Positions 28,111 to 37,345 of a stretch of DNA of 64,000 bases are shown piece after piece. Position numbers and translations under genes: made by a program. The stretch covers positions 20,967 through 84,966 of the forward strand of contig NZ_WEHZ01000022.1 in assembly GCF_012641745.1 (NCBI RefSeq), read 5' to 3'. The notes under the pieces were generated by a model. That model ran no database searches. It worked only from the letters and a program-made list of their open reading frames with translations, and was not told the DNA's origin. Within the stretch, counting starts at the first letter, position 1, and each line of letters opens with the position of its first letter. This DNA comes from Pseudoalteromonas peptidolytica. GTDB taxonomy: Bacteria > Pseudomonadota > Gammaproteobacteria > Enterobacterales > Alteromonadaceae.

Positions 28111-30780
28111 CTAGTTACATTGTAAAACTAACCTTGGAGAGTCTGGTTTGAGCATATTATCAACATAAGCAACCACATCTGAGCGCTCCAATTTGTCTAA
28201 AGCTGCAATTAACCGGCATTGCATATCAAATTGGTGGAAGTCATTAGTGATCGAGATCCACAATCGCTGTGCCCTTAATCGTAGGTTTTTATCTTTTTCA
28301 GAGATTTGTAATAGTAAGCTCTCTTTTGAACGTTGCCAGCTAGCTTCGTCACACTCTCGCAGCTGTTTAGCAAACGTTTTTAAAAACGCGCCATGTCTAG
28401 TAAGTAGATGCTCACTATTGAAGTTTGGTGATTGAATATAAAACGCCACACCTGCACGGGTATTAAAGGGGGCATAGCCTGCACCAACTAAGTAACCAAG
28501 TTGTTCTTTTGTTCTTAATTGCTCAAAGTAATCTTGATTTAGTAAGTTGTTGATCGCCATCAAGGTTACTTTTTCTTCTACGGAATTAGTTTGTGATTGA
28601 AAATATTCAATGAAGGCATGATCGTTGCCTTCACGTTGAATTTGTATACCCTCAACACGGTTAATCTCATTAAGCGGACGTTTTAAGTCATCCAGAATTT
28701 CACTATTGGAAAATAGCCCATGAACAGAAGTTTTTAGTTTTTCTGCATGGCGACGTTGCCAGTTGCCATGCATAAACGCTTTTACGTGAATGGCAGAGAA
28801 AAACTGCTTTCGAAACAATTGAAACTCATTGAAGCTTGCACTTTTTAAAGCGATGGCTAGGTCTTCAGGGCTTGGATTCCATGGCATTAAATGTGCTCCA
28901 AGGCAGCTGAAGAGTTCACTCACAGGTTTGTTTTTATTATGATTTTTCCAGTGCCGAATAAGCTGCTTTTTGTACTCGGCAAAGCGGGCTGCATGGATAG
29001 GTTGATGAAGCAAAGCTTCAACTAACTCAAGCACTAACGTGATCTGATTACCTGTTAGCCCCGCAGTGTGTAATGTTAACCCACCTTGATGAGAGTTGAT
29101 GTGATAACTGAGCCCAGCGAGTTCAGCACTGTAAAATCGTTCAGCGACGGCATCCATAAAAAGGTCTGCAAATAGTCTCGAAAGCGCCATATGCTTGTGG
29201 CAGGTCACTGACGGTGCAGAGTCTATTTCGAGATAGAAATGTCCTTTTGTAACCCTAAAGGTGGTATCTTGTTTAAACCAAAACTCAAATCCTGGTTGGT
29301 CGGCTAATCGAACGGGTTTGTCTTGCTCGTATTCCACAGCATGAAGTGGGTTTTTAGCACTGAGGTATGGATTAATCGAAGGCAGTGACATTTGAGGCAA
29401 TGGCATATGCACATTATATAGTGATTCAATCCATTCTTTCGCAATCGTGGTGACGCTGTACGGTGTGTTGTACCACTTTGCCTTGTGACTGACTTCAACA
29501 TCAGGGTGGATCAGCACTAACCGCATGTTTGTTGGACACAAATACGAGAGTAGCTTTTCATGATGCGCTTGACTGAAGCCGTCCATACGATAATCACCGT
29601 ATAAGAAGTCCGCTTCAGAGTAATGATGCATGTTAACGCTAATTGAGTTAACCCAATCTAGCATGCGTCCTACTTCTTGGTTATCGAATGCAATATCTAA
29701 TAATGTACTTTTATCCTGGTAAAGGCGTGGTAGTGCAGCGGTGTTTTGTTTGATTAATGCCAAATACTCGAACAGCATTTCAACGATGTCTTCATAGTAC
29801 TCTATTCCCTCATCGGTGAGTGCAAAGCTGATGTTGAAATCACGAAAATTACTACCTGTGATCCCACCGCCCGCAGACAAGGCGTTGATCCACCCTTGGG
29901 ATTTTAAAATGGAATATAACGATCCCTTTCCCTCGTAACCCAATAAGTGTGCCAGAAAGCTAACGCTTTTGTGTTTGTATAGATCTTCAGGGTTTGGCAT
30001 TGCAAAACTCACAATAAGCTTCTGCATGTGCTTTCGCGGCTTTATTTGTAACTCGAGTTGTAAGTCACTCTGACGGTACATTGGTACTTGTATGGCTTGT
30101 TTTTGCTCCTGTGAGCCAACAATATTACCAAAAGGAAGGCTATATTGTTTTAAGGTTGCTAATGGTTGAGGGGCAGCAATAACAAGCGTCATCCATTGTG
30201 CTTGATAGTGCGCATTAAAAAATGCCCTGAGTTCGGATGCGATATTATCCCCTCGGTCAGCTAGCGTATCTCGGGTACCTACTGAAAACTTAGCGAAAGG
30301 GTGGGCTGGATTGATGGTTTCTTTATGTACCTGGTAAATACGGCGGCCATCGTCTTTGATTTTCATTTTGAATTCAGCGTCAATGGCTTCACGTTCCTTT
30401 TCTGTATCACCTTCACTTAATAAAGGAGACACAAAAAACTGACTAAAGCGCTCTAAGGCTTCTTCTAATCGCTCCGCATCGCAATCGAAATAATAGCTAG
30501 AGTGCTCGGTTCCTGTCCAGGCATTGCTCTGACCGCCATATTGGCTAATAAACTGAGAAAAGCCACCCGAGTCAGGGTGCTCAATAGTTCCGAGAAATAG
30601 CATATGCTCTAAAAAGTGAGCCATACCTTGACGGTCTTCAGGGTCATCAAAATGGCCAACATTAACTGTTAACGATACGGCACTCTTGGCTGTTGACTCA
30701 TCATTAATCAACAAAACTCTAAGACCATTGTCCAGTGTTAAGAATTGGTACTGCCGACTATCATTATTACTCAGTTTCAA
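28111..30780 (-). CDS. Insulinase-family (M16) zinc metalloprotease, pitrilysin-like
   Basis: This 889-residue M16A protease has the inverted zinc motif HFLEH near residue 59 in GMAHFLEHMLFLGT, plus the downstream Glu-containing helix (ERFSQFFV and the EAIDAEF segment near 135). The C-terminal domains are non-catalytic but complete, including the substrate-region QLGYLVGAGYAP. A stop codon lies just upstream and no in-frame ATG is near the N-terminus, so the start is TTG at 30780; the first residues then match the family pattern NDSRQYQFLTLDNGLRVLLI. There is no signal peptide, so the protein is probably cytoplasmic, unlike periplasmic E. coli pitrilysin. Confidence 0.92.
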   Translation of the reverse strand: MKLSNNDSRQYQFLTLDNGLRVLLINDESTAKSAVSLTVNVGHFDDPEDRQGMAHFLEHMLFLGTIEHPDSGGFSQFISQYGGQSNAWTGTEHSSYYFDCDAERLEEALERFSQFFVSPLLSEGDTEKEREAIDAEFKMKIKDDGRRIYQVHKETINPAHPFAKFSVGTRDTLADRGDNIASELRAFFNAHYQAQWMTLVIAAPQPLATLKQYSLPFGNIVGSQEQKQAIQVPMYRQSDLQLELQIKPRKHMQKLIVSFAMPNPEDLYKHKSVSFLAHLLGYEGKGSLYSILKSQGWINALSAGGGITGSNFRDFNISFALTDEGIEYYEDIVEMLFEYLALIKQNTAALPRLYQDKSTLLDIAFDNQEVGRMLDWVNSISVNMHHYSEADFLYGDYRMDGFSQAHHEKLLSYLCPTNMRLVLIHPDVEVSHKAKWYNTPYSVTTIAKEWIESLYNVHMPLPQMSLPSINPYLSAKNPLHAVEYEQDKPVRLADQPGFEFWFKQDTTFRVTKGHFYLEIDSAPSVTCHKHMALSRLFADLFMDAVAERFYSAELAGLSYHINSHQGGLTLHTAGLTGNQITLVLELVEALLHQPIHAARFAEYKKQLIRHWKNHNKNKPVSELFSCLGAHLMPWNPSPEDLAIALKSASFNEFQLFRKQFFSAIHVKAFMHGNWQRRHAEKLKTSVHGLFSNSEILDDLKRPLNEINRVEGIQIQREGNDHAFIEYFQSQTNSVEEKVTLMAINNLLNQDYFEQLRTKEQLGYLVGAGYAPFNTRAGVAFYIQSPNFNSEHLLTRHGAFLKTFAKQLRECDEASWQRSKESLLLQISEKDKNLRLRAQRLWISITNDFHQFDMQCRLIAALDKLERSDVVAYVDNMLKPDSPRLVLQCN

Positions 30781-31123
30781 TATGCTGCTGCCGATAAATT
30801 AGTTAAAAGAAAGGTGAAGGTGATGCAAATTTCATTTCATGTTAATCCTTCATTTGTTTTAATATAGCGAACAAACTGGCTAGATAGCTACTGGTTTCAA
30901 GAAAATAATGTTAGCCATCCTAACGTTGGCATTGTTTAGACCAAGGTTTAAGTAGTGGTCTAGAGAAATATATTTTACAGAGTCATCAGGCCTAGCTGTA
31001 TTAACTAACACAAAAGCGAAAGAAGAGCATGCTTTGTGTTAAAAGACGCCGAAACTGAAACGGGTATGGTGCAAGTGTTAATACGTATAAATGTAGAGTA
31101 GTGCAGAAAAGGTGCTAAATAGT
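30781..31123. other. Divergent promoter region of the M16 protease and sixA
   Basis: About 340 bp of AT-rich sequence between two divergent genes. I see no open frame, hairpin or repeat that I can support; promoters in both directions are expected but no convincing -35/-10 pair was found. Confidence 0.4.
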
Positions 31124-31585
31124 ATGAAGACTATCTTGATTATGCGTCATGGTGAAGCGCAAGCTATGCAGGCTGATGATGCCAGTAGGGCGCTGACACA
31201 GCTAGGTTTAAAACAAGCAAAAGACATGGGGCAATGGCTGGAACAGCACTTTAAGATTGATGCGGCCTTGGTTAGTCCATATACACGAGCCCAGCAAACG
31301 GCCGAGCAGGTATTTTCCTTCCAGTCGCCGCAATTTGTTGAAACCTGTGCAGATATTGTTCCCAGTGGTTCTGCAAACACAGCTACAGATTATCTCGAAA
31401 CACTCATATCCATGCACCCAGAACATCAGACTTGGCTGTTGGTCGCACATATGCCGATAGTCAGCTACCTTGTTGACTGTTTGTGTCCTGACACTATGCC
31501 TATCTTTTCTACCGCAGCGGTCGCTGTGCTGGAGTATAGCGAAGAAACAGGTCGAGCAGAATTCATTTCCATGCAGTTGCCATAG
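31124..31585 (+). CDS. sixA: Phosphohistidine phosphatase SixA
   Basis: SixA is a small histidine phosphatase that removes phosphate from phosphohistidine in phosphorelay or PTS proteins. The RHGE catalytic motif is at residues 8-11, followed by LTQLGLKQAKDMGQWL, the SPYTRAQQTAE helix with the second catalytic Arg, and VAHMPIVSYL with the second His. The length of 153 residues is normal. I chose ATG at 31124 over GTG 12 bp upstream because MKTILIMRHGE matches the family N-terminus. Confidence 0.93.
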   Translation: MKTILIMRHGEAQAMQADDASRALTQLGLKQAKDMGQWLEQHFKIDAALVSPYTRAQQTAEQVFSFQSPQFVETCADIVPSGSANTATDYLETLISMHPEHQTWLLVAHMPIVSYLVDCLCPDTMPIFSTAAVAVLEYSEETGRAEFISMQLP

Positions 31586-31832
31586 CAAGGCGATTTGTCA
31601 CTGACGCAGAAAAGTTAGCAATAATCGGTCTAATGTCCTCTTTTTAATTTTTATTGAACCTTATCATAACGGCAGTGTCGTAGTATTTGCACTGCAAAGC
31701 ACCCGTTTGGTCAATATATTTTGTTTGGGCGCAAACTATATTGTACAAGTAATCTGCATAGTCTCGACCGCTATGTTATGGTTCTGTTATCGGTAAAGTT
31801 GTTTTTTAGAACTAGCATTGCTTTAATTTAAA

Positions 31833-31846
31833 AGGACAAATGTCCT
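31833..31846. promoter_or_regulatory. Palindrome upstream of the TonB-dependent receptor
   Basis: AGGACA-AA-TGTCCT is a perfect 6-bp dyad with a two-base centre, followed by a T-rich run. It lies about 120 bp before the candidate promoter and could be an operator or a weak terminator of the sixA transcript. The word TGTCCTC also occurs near 31633. Confidence 0.3.
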
Positions 31847-31956
31847 CATTTTTTGGTTTTTTGTTGCTAAATGTTGTAAACTGTCAGCTAACATCGCTAA
31901 AAGTTGCAAAAAAATTGATTTTTTAGTCCGGTTTAACAAGCAAAGTAAAATTTACC

Positions 31957-31965
31957 TGCTATAAT
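31957..31965 (+). promoter_or_regulatory. Candidate extended -10 promoter of the TonB-dependent receptor
   Basis: TGCTATAAT matches the extended -10 form TGnTATAAT exactly. No good -35 element is seen, which extended -10 promoters can tolerate. The start codon is about 165 bp downstream, so the mRNA would have a long leader; it includes a CCTTGCA / TGCAAGG pairing (about 31984-32020). Confidence 0.45.
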
Positions 31966-32128
31966 TACCGCCGTCTCGTTCAGCCTTGCAAAGTTGTATC
32001 GCACTCTCGACTGCAAGGTCCGCGTTATCTTATTCGAATCGCGAAAAATTGAACGTTCACGCCAAAGTGAAACGGCGCCCAAATTTAAACCGTTGAACAA
32101 AGAGTGCACTAAAAGGTCGAAAACCAAC

Positions 32129-34438
32129 ATGAAAGCAATGAAAAGATCCACGTTAGCTACGCTTATTAATGCTACGTTGTTCTCTGCTGTGGCAGGTACT
32201 TCATTCTCTGCACTTGCTGAAGAAGAGCAAGCCAAGTCTAATCAATTAGAAGTTATCCAAATTACTGCTCGTAAACGTGTAGAAAATGCACAGGAAGTTC
32301 CTGTGTCAGTATCTGCGCTGCAAGGAGATAATTTGAATGCTTACAGCTCCGCGGGTATGGACATTCGCTTTATGAACGCCAAGATCCCGAGCTTATCGGT
32401 AGAATCTTCATTTGGCCGTACTTTCCCACGATTTTATGTCCGTGGTTTAGGAAATACAGATTTCGATCTGAATGCTTCACAACCTGTGTCTTTGGTTGTT
32501 GATGAAGTTGTTCAAGAAAACCCAATCTTAAAAGGTTTCCCTGTATTTGATATTGCTCGTATCGAAGTATTACGTGGCCCACAAGGTACCTTGTTTGGTC
32601 GTAACACACCTGCGGGTCTAGTGAAGTTTGATACAGTAAAACCAAGCCAAGAATTTGATGGCTATGCAGCGCTTTCGTATGGCAGCCGTGGTGCTGTTGA
32701 CTTTGAAGGTGCTGTTGGTGGCTCGGTAACTGACCGCTTATCTACTCGTATTTCTGCATTATGGCAGGAGCAAGAAGATTATATCGATGTTAAAGCACCT
32801 GGCTTTGAACAAAATGACGTCCTAGGTGGATATAGTGAGCAAGCGGTACGTTTACAGTTTTTATATGAAGGTGATGATTTCACCGGCCTCCTAAACTACC
32901 ACTACCGAGACCTTGATGGTCGTCCAATTGCATTTCGTGCTAACTTAATCGAAGCAGGCTCAAATAATATTAACCCGCTTTACGACAATGACGTTGTTTA
33001 TCATGATGCTGCATCTCGTTCGACACAACAAGTTGAAACACAAGGTCTAAGTTTAAAACTTGAGTGGGATCTCCCGGAGCACACAGTGACTTCGATCACA
33101 GCATGGGAAAGTGCAGAAATCTACTCTCGTGCAGATGTTGATGGTGGCTATGGTGCCAATCTTGATTTCGTTGGATACCAAGGGCCAGGCTTAATACCGT
33201 TTGCTTCTGAAACTGCTGATGTTATTCCAGATCATAATCAGTATACACAAGAGCTTCGCTTATCAAGTAACTTCTCTGGTGACTATAACTATCAAGTTGG
33301 TCTTTTCTTATATGAAGAAGATCTCACTATTGAAAGTTACAGCTTTGATACATTCGCGTATGATCAAGGCTTAGGCCAGTATGGCGCGCAAAATGGCTAC
33401 GCCTATCAAGATCAAGACACGTCAGCATGGGCGATATTTGGTTCATTCGACTACACGGTTTCGGATGATTTAAAAGTAACAGCTGGCCTACGTTACTCTG
33501 ATGATGAAAAAGAGTTTTACGCTAAGCGTACTAAAAACCCAACGCCTTGGAATGGTTCACCAGACGTACTTGACGATACTGCCAACCCAAGTGATAGTCA
33601 TGTGAGTTGGGATTTAAGTGCGACATATAAACTGACTGACGACGTTAACTTATTTGGCCGCATTGCAAATGGCTTCCGTGCACCAAGTGTTCAAGGTCGT
33701 ATCTTATTTGGTGATGAAGTAACAGTTGCTGAATCAGAAACAACTAATTCAATCGAAGCGGGTATTAAATCTGACGTGTTAGATGGTCAAGGCCGTGTAA
33801 ACGCGACGGTTTTCTACTATCAAATGGATGACCAGCAGCTTACCGCTGTGGGTGGTGGCGCTAACTTTAACCGCCTTATCAACACTGACAAAACCACAGG
33901 ATACGGCTTTGAGTTGGATACTGAGTGGGTACTAACTGACGAGCTAAATGCTACCTTTAACTTGAGCTACAATAATACCGAGCTTGAGGATGACAGTTTA
34001 GCTGTTGCGGTTTGTGCACAGTGTACGGTAACTGATCCAACTTATATGGTAAATGGAGCGAATGGCCCTGAAGCTCGTGCTATTTTGGATGGCAACAGCC
34101 TACCACATGCACCAGAGTGGATTGCTAACGCGACCCTTCGCTACACGAAAGAGTTAGAAGGTGGTGAGTTCTTTGTATATGGTGATATGTCTTACCGTAG
34201 CGAGATCGATTTCTTCTTGTACAAATCGGTAGAGTTTGAAGGTGAAGCTCTATTTGAAACTGGTTTACGTACAGGCTATCTGTGGTTCTCTGGTGATAAT
34301 GAATACGAAGTATCAGCGTTTGTTCGTAACTTATTTGACGAGCAAGTTGTTATTGGTGGTGTAGATTTTAACAATAACACGGGTATGCTGAATGAAGCGC
34401 GCTTCATTGGAGCTGAATTCAAAGTGAAATTCTTCTAA
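32129..34438 (+). CDS. TonB-dependent outer-membrane receptor
   Basis: The protein takes up an unknown substrate across the outer membrane with TonB energy. A signal peptide (residues about 1-27, ending ALA) is followed by a TonB-box-like IQITARKR segment, the plug domain (about 45-160) with the family motif IEVLRGPQGTLFGRNTPAGLV, and a 22-strand barrel to the C-terminal aromatic FKVKFF. I chose ATG at 32129, which gives a proper signal peptide; the frame is open for 45 codons upstream without one. No siderophore or vitamin gene is nearby, so substrate prediction is not possible. A strong terminator follows. Confidence 0.93.
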   Translation: MKAMKRSTLATLINATLFSAVAGTSFSALAEEEQAKSNQLEVIQITARKRVENAQEVPVSVSALQGDNLNAYSSAGMDIRFMNAKIPSLSVESSFGRTFPRFYVRGLGNTDFDLNASQPVSLVVDEVVQENPILKGFPVFDIARIEVLRGPQGTLFGRNTPAGLVKFDTVKPSQEFDGYAALSYGSRGAVDFEGAVGGSVTDRLSTRISALWQEQEDYIDVKAPGFEQNDVLGGYSEQAVRLQFLYEGDDFTGLLNYHYRDLDGRPIAFRANLIEAGSNNINPLYDNDVVYHDAASRSTQQVETQGLSLKLEWDLPEHTVTSITAWESAEIYSRADVDGGYGANLDFVGYQGPGLIPFASETADVIPDHNQYTQELRLSSNFSGDYNYQVGLFLYEEDLTIESYSFDTFAYDQGLGQYGAQNGYAYQDQDTSAWAIFGSFDYTVSDDLKVTAGLRYSDDEKEFYAKRTKNPTPWNGSPDVLDDTANPSDSHVSWDLSATYKLTDDVNLFGRIANGFRAPSVQGRILFGDEVTVAESETTNSIEAGIKSDVLDGQGRVNATVFYYQMDDQQLTAVGGGANFNRLINTDKTTGYGFELDTEWVLTDELNATFNLSYNNTELEDDSLAVAVCAQCTVTDPTYMVNGANGPEARAILDGNSLPHAPEWIANATLRYTKELEGGEFFVYGDMSYRSEIDFFLYKSVEFEGEALFETGLRTGYLWFSGDNEYEVSAFVRNLFDEQVVIGGVDFNNNTGMLNEARFIGAEFKVKFF

Positions 34439-34469
34439 TTCATGCTACAGTGATTATAATAGAATAACT

Positions 34470-34496
34470 AAAGCCCGCATTAAGCGGGCTTTTTTA
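34470..34496 (+). terminator. Terminator of the TonB-dependent receptor
   Basis: AGCCCGC / GCGGGCT stem with loop ATTAA, followed by six T residues, about 30 bp after the stop. Confidence 0.92.
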
Positions 34497-34522
34497 ATGA
34501 AATTTTTATGATAGGAGTGGAT

Positions 34523-34822
34523 ATGTCAGGTTTTTGGAACTATCGAGTGATATATTGTGAAGCGACCAAAGAAGAGGCGGCTTTATATCAGATCCATGAG
34601 GTAGAATATAATCTCAACGGTAAAGTTACGAACTGGTCTGAAACAGGCGCAGCACCTTTTGGGCGCACATTAGAAGAGCTACAAGCAGATGCAGAGCGAC
34701 TCAAGTCAGCATTTGATAAACCAATTCTAAAAGTAATTCGACAGCCACGTGGGTATACCTTAGTAGAAGTTGAAACAGGCGAAGAAGCCACTGCTGAGCC
34801 TCCTGCGGGTCTAAACAGCTAA
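34523..34822 (+). CDS. Conserved small hypothetical protein
   Basis: This 99-residue protein has no signal or membrane segment. It begins MSGFWNYRVIYCEATKEEA and contains YQIHEVEYNLNGKV and a TLEELQADAERLKSAF helix, then a strand rich in Lys and Val and a disordered acidic tail. The alternation of strands and one helix suggests a small alpha/beta fold. I recognise no function. ATG at 34523 has an AGGAG site at the right distance, while ATG at 34508 lies before that site. It precedes a HAD phosphatase gene by 22 bp and is likely co-transcribed with it. Confidence 0.75.
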   Translation: MSGFWNYRVIYCEATKEEAALYQIHEVEYNLNGKVTNWSETGAAPFGRTLEELQADAERLKSAFDKPILKVIRQPRGYTLVEVETGEEATAEPPAGLNS

Positions 34823-34844
34823 ATAATCTATTAGGAGTGTTGTG

Positions 34845-35498
34845 ATGCGCTATCAGGCAGTTTTATTTGATTTTGACGGCACACTGGTTGACTCAGAAGC
34901 ACTCCATTATCAAAGTTGGATGACAGTACTTACTCAGGACAATATTCATTATACTGAGTTGGAGTTTTGTGATGAGTTCTCAGGTGTACCAACATTAAAA
35001 GCAGCTCAGACGCTGAAATTACGGCATCAACTTCAGCCATCACCTCAAGCTTTGTGCGATCATAAAAATCGTATATTTGTGGCTCGGGCAGCAACTGTTT
35101 TCCCCAAGTTGATGCCTTATGCGAAACAAATACTTGAACTTACCGCTAAACGGGTGCCTATTGCACTTGTGACAGGAAGCAGCAAAGCCGAAGCACTTCC
35201 TGTGCTGGATCACTATCAACTCTTAGGGCTGTTTTCAGTGATAATTTGCAAAGATGATGTTACGCAGCCAAAGCCCCACCCAGAGCCATATAACAAAGCA
35301 CTTAGTGCATTAAATATAGCACCGCATCAGGCTGTTGCAATCGAGGACACTTATACTGGGCTTACGTCAGCCAAAGAAGCAGGGGTAACTGCGGTCGTAG
35401 TACCAAACGTACATTCAAGTAAGCAAGATTTTATTCATGCTGATCATTTGTTTACCGACTTAGAAGCGGTATTTAAATGGCTCAGTGCTAGCGAATAA
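34845..35498 (+). CDS. HAD-superfamily phosphatase, beta-phosphoglucomutase-like
   Basis: A cytoplasmic hydrolase of 217 residues. Motif I is DFDGTLVDSE near residue 8 with the nucleophile Asp, motif II is VTGSS near 111, motif III is the Lys of KPHPEPY near 144 and motif IV is IEDTYTGLTSA near 167. A helical cap (subfamily I) lies between motifs I and II. Members act as phosphoglycolate phosphatases, sugar phosphatases or phosphoglucomutases. The substrate is not predictable. ATG at 34845 has an AGGAG site 7 bases upstream. Confidence 0.9.
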   Translation: MRYQAVLFDFDGTLVDSEALHYQSWMTVLTQDNIHYTELEFCDEFSGVPTLKAAQTLKLRHQLQPSPQALCDHKNRIFVARAATVFPKLMPYAKQILELTAKRVPIALVTGSSKAEALPVLDHYQLLGLFSVIICKDDVTQPKPHPEPYNKALSALNIAPHQAVAIEDTYTGLTSAKEAGVTAVVVPNVHSSKQDFIHADHLFTDLEAVFKWLSASE

Positions 35499-35624
35499 AC
35501 CGGCTCAATAGGTTGTGAATCTAAATTTACTCTGACTCGGTTTTACAAACGCCAAGTTATATGTAATCTTTAAATTAGAAATGCCAACACCATAAAGTAA
35601 ATTAAGGGTGTGAAGTACCCGGTG

Positions 35625-35674
35625 GTGTCAGGTGTGCTCCTTCAGATTGGGCAAGAATTACGGCTAATTGGTTT
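35625..35674 (-). repeat. Fragment of the MITE-like repeat
   Basis: About 50 bp on the minus strand keep the order GTCAG..CTCCTTCA.ATTG.GCAAG.ATTA...TAATTGGT seen in the ends of full copies. The remainder of the element is missing or unrecognisable. Most of the sequence has diverged, so this is an old fragment. Confidence 0.5.
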
Positions 35675-35763
35675 AAGGGGCTACTTTGAGCTTTTTCGCC
35701 TAGAATTATGTGTTTACTGTAGTAAGTGAACTTAACTTAATATCCACTGCAAAGGAATGTGCT

Positions 35764-36609
35764 ATGAGATGTTACCTATACGTACTATTTTTCCTACTTT
35801 GTTTTTCTCAATATATACATGGAAGTGAAGTCCATAAAAAAATCCAACTTGCTTCGATATATCAAGGTGATGAGGATATCTCTGCATACCTGGTAAGTGA
35901 AAAGTTTGATGGAGTTCGAGCCATTTGGAATGGTCATCAACTACTTACTCGTGGTGGTCATGTCATTAATGCGCCAAAGTGGTTTACCCAAAAGTTACCG
36001 AGCGTTTGGTTAGACGGTGAGTTGTGGGCAGGGTATAACAACTTTGCATTTGTCAGTGCAGTGGCTAGGCGACACGCTCCAAATGAGGAGCATTGGCGTC
36101 AAGTTACCTATTATGTGTTTGATGCGCCAGATCCTAAAGAGGAATTTCAAAAGCGGAACGAGCGCTATGTTAAGCTAATAAACGATATTCAAGTGGCACA
36201 TGTTAAGCCAGTTGAACAACACGTGTTTACCTCTGTTGAAATGCTTAACGACTATTATCATGGCGTGTTAAAACGCGGTGGTGAAGGGGTTATATTACAC
36301 TCGAAAACAGCAAAACATGAAGATGGGCGAACGAAAAATCTATTGAAATACAAACCTCACTTGGATGATGAGGCGATAGTGATTAAACACCTACCTGGTA
36401 AGGGAAAATATCGAGGGATGATGGGGTCTTTGTTAGTGAGAGATGCTAATGGAAATGAATTTAGAATAGGGTCAGGCTTTAGTGACGAGCAAAGGGCATC
36501 GCCGCCTCCAATAGGCAGTCAAGTGACGTATCGATATCAAGGCTTTACAAAGTTTGGTAAGCCCCGTTTTGCACGCTTTTTAAGAGTGAGACCAGTTATA
36601 ACACCATGA
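35764..36609 (+). CDS. Periplasmic ATP-dependent DNA ligase (LigE-type)
   Basis: A small ATP-dependent DNA ligase of 281 residues with an N-terminal signal peptide (about 1-20), the LigE type. The catalytic Lys is in SEKFDGVR (motif I, KxDG) near residue 47, then the motifs WLDGELW, FDAPDP (motif IIIa), GEGVILH (motif IV) and KYKPHLDDEA (motif V). A C-terminal OB-fold domain follows. Such exported ligases are thought to work on DNA in the periplasm, possibly during natural transformation. ATG at 35764 has an AAGGAAT ribosome site; earlier starts would bury the signal peptide. Confidence 0.92.
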   Translation: MRCYLYVLFFLLCFSQYIHGSEVHKKIQLASIYQGDEDISAYLVSEKFDGVRAIWNGHQLLTRGGHVINAPKWFTQKLPSVWLDGELWAGYNNFAFVSAVARRHAPNEEHWRQVTYYVFDAPDPKEEFQKRNERYVKLINDIQVAHVKPVEQHVFTSVEMLNDYYHGVLKRGGEGVILHSKTAKHEDGRTKNLLKYKPHLDDEAIVIKHLPGKGKYRGMMGSLLVRDANGNEFRIGSGFSDEQRASPPPIGSQVTYRYQGFTKFGKPRFARFLRVRPVITP

Positions 36610-36692
36610 AATATGGTGGCATTTGTGGCATAACAGATAGTAGAAAATAGTAGGGAAGATAGCGAGGGTAGCTCGCTATCAAAGCAGTTGGC

Positions 36693-37262
36693 TTATTCTG
36701 CGCGGCCCATAAATTTAGACTCAGCAGTATTGATCTTAATCTTGTCACCACTAGAAATGTGCTCAGGAACCTGAACAACAAGACCTGTAGTCAGTGTTGC
36801 GGGCTTTGTTCTTGCACTCGCAGAGGCACCTTTGATTGAAGGAGAAGTATCTTCAATTACAAGCTCTACACTTGAAGGTAAGTCGATAGAAACTGGCATC
36901 CCTTGCACCACAACAACAGACAAACCTTTGGTTGACTCATCAATAAACAACAGTTGCTCTGCAATAGAGTCTTTGTTTAAGTGGTAAGGGGTGTAGTCTT
37001 CTTCGTCCATAAATACGTATTCGTCACCATCAACGTACGATAGCATTGCAGGACGGCGATTTAGGTCGGCTAAAGTTAGCATTTCTTCCGCTTTGAAGGT
37101 TTCATCGACTTTTGAGTTATCTACAACATCGTACATACGCATGCGGTACAGGCTTCCACCAGCACGACCTTGTGGTACTGAACGTTCAATATCACGAACA
37201 ATCATTACACGACCATTGTACTCGATCGCGGCATGTTTTTTTATTTCACTTGCCTTTGGCAT
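36693..37262 (-). CDS. yeiP: Elongation factor P-like protein YeiP
   Basis: YeiP (also called EfpL) is an EF-P paralogue that relieves ribosome stalling at proline-containing motifs. The 189-residue sequence follows Yei[40 protein letters not shown] and [16 protein letters not shown] in the second domain, with a final FMGRAE. The tip loop of domain I reads SVPQGRAGG, with Arg where canonical EF-P has a modified Lys, in line with the YeiP branch. It is monocistronic and lies next to the ligase gene on the other strand. Confidence 0.94.
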   Translation of the reverse strand: MPKASEIKKHAAIEYNGRVMIVRDIERSVPQGRAGGSLYRMRMYDVVDNSKVDETFKAEEMLTLADLNRRPAMLSYVDGDEYVFMDEEDYTPYHLNKDSIAEQLLFIDESTKGLSVVVVQGMPVSIDLPSSVELVIEDTSPSIKGASASARTKPATLTTGLVVQVPEHISSGDKIKINTAESKFMGRAE

Positions 37263-37345
37263 AGCTTGCTTCCTAATACAAATAAAGTTGGCACAATATA
37301 ATCATTTTTCGACATTTTGGCGAGGTTCAAAGCTATCTGAAAACC

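Noticed and set aside
31208..31588. A 126-codon open frame antisense to sixA
   Set aside because: sixA has clear catalytic motifs; the antisense frame has no support.
31994..32128. A 45-codon upstream extension of the TonB-dependent receptor
   Set aside because: It would place the signal peptide in the middle of the protein; the region is more likely an untranslated leader.
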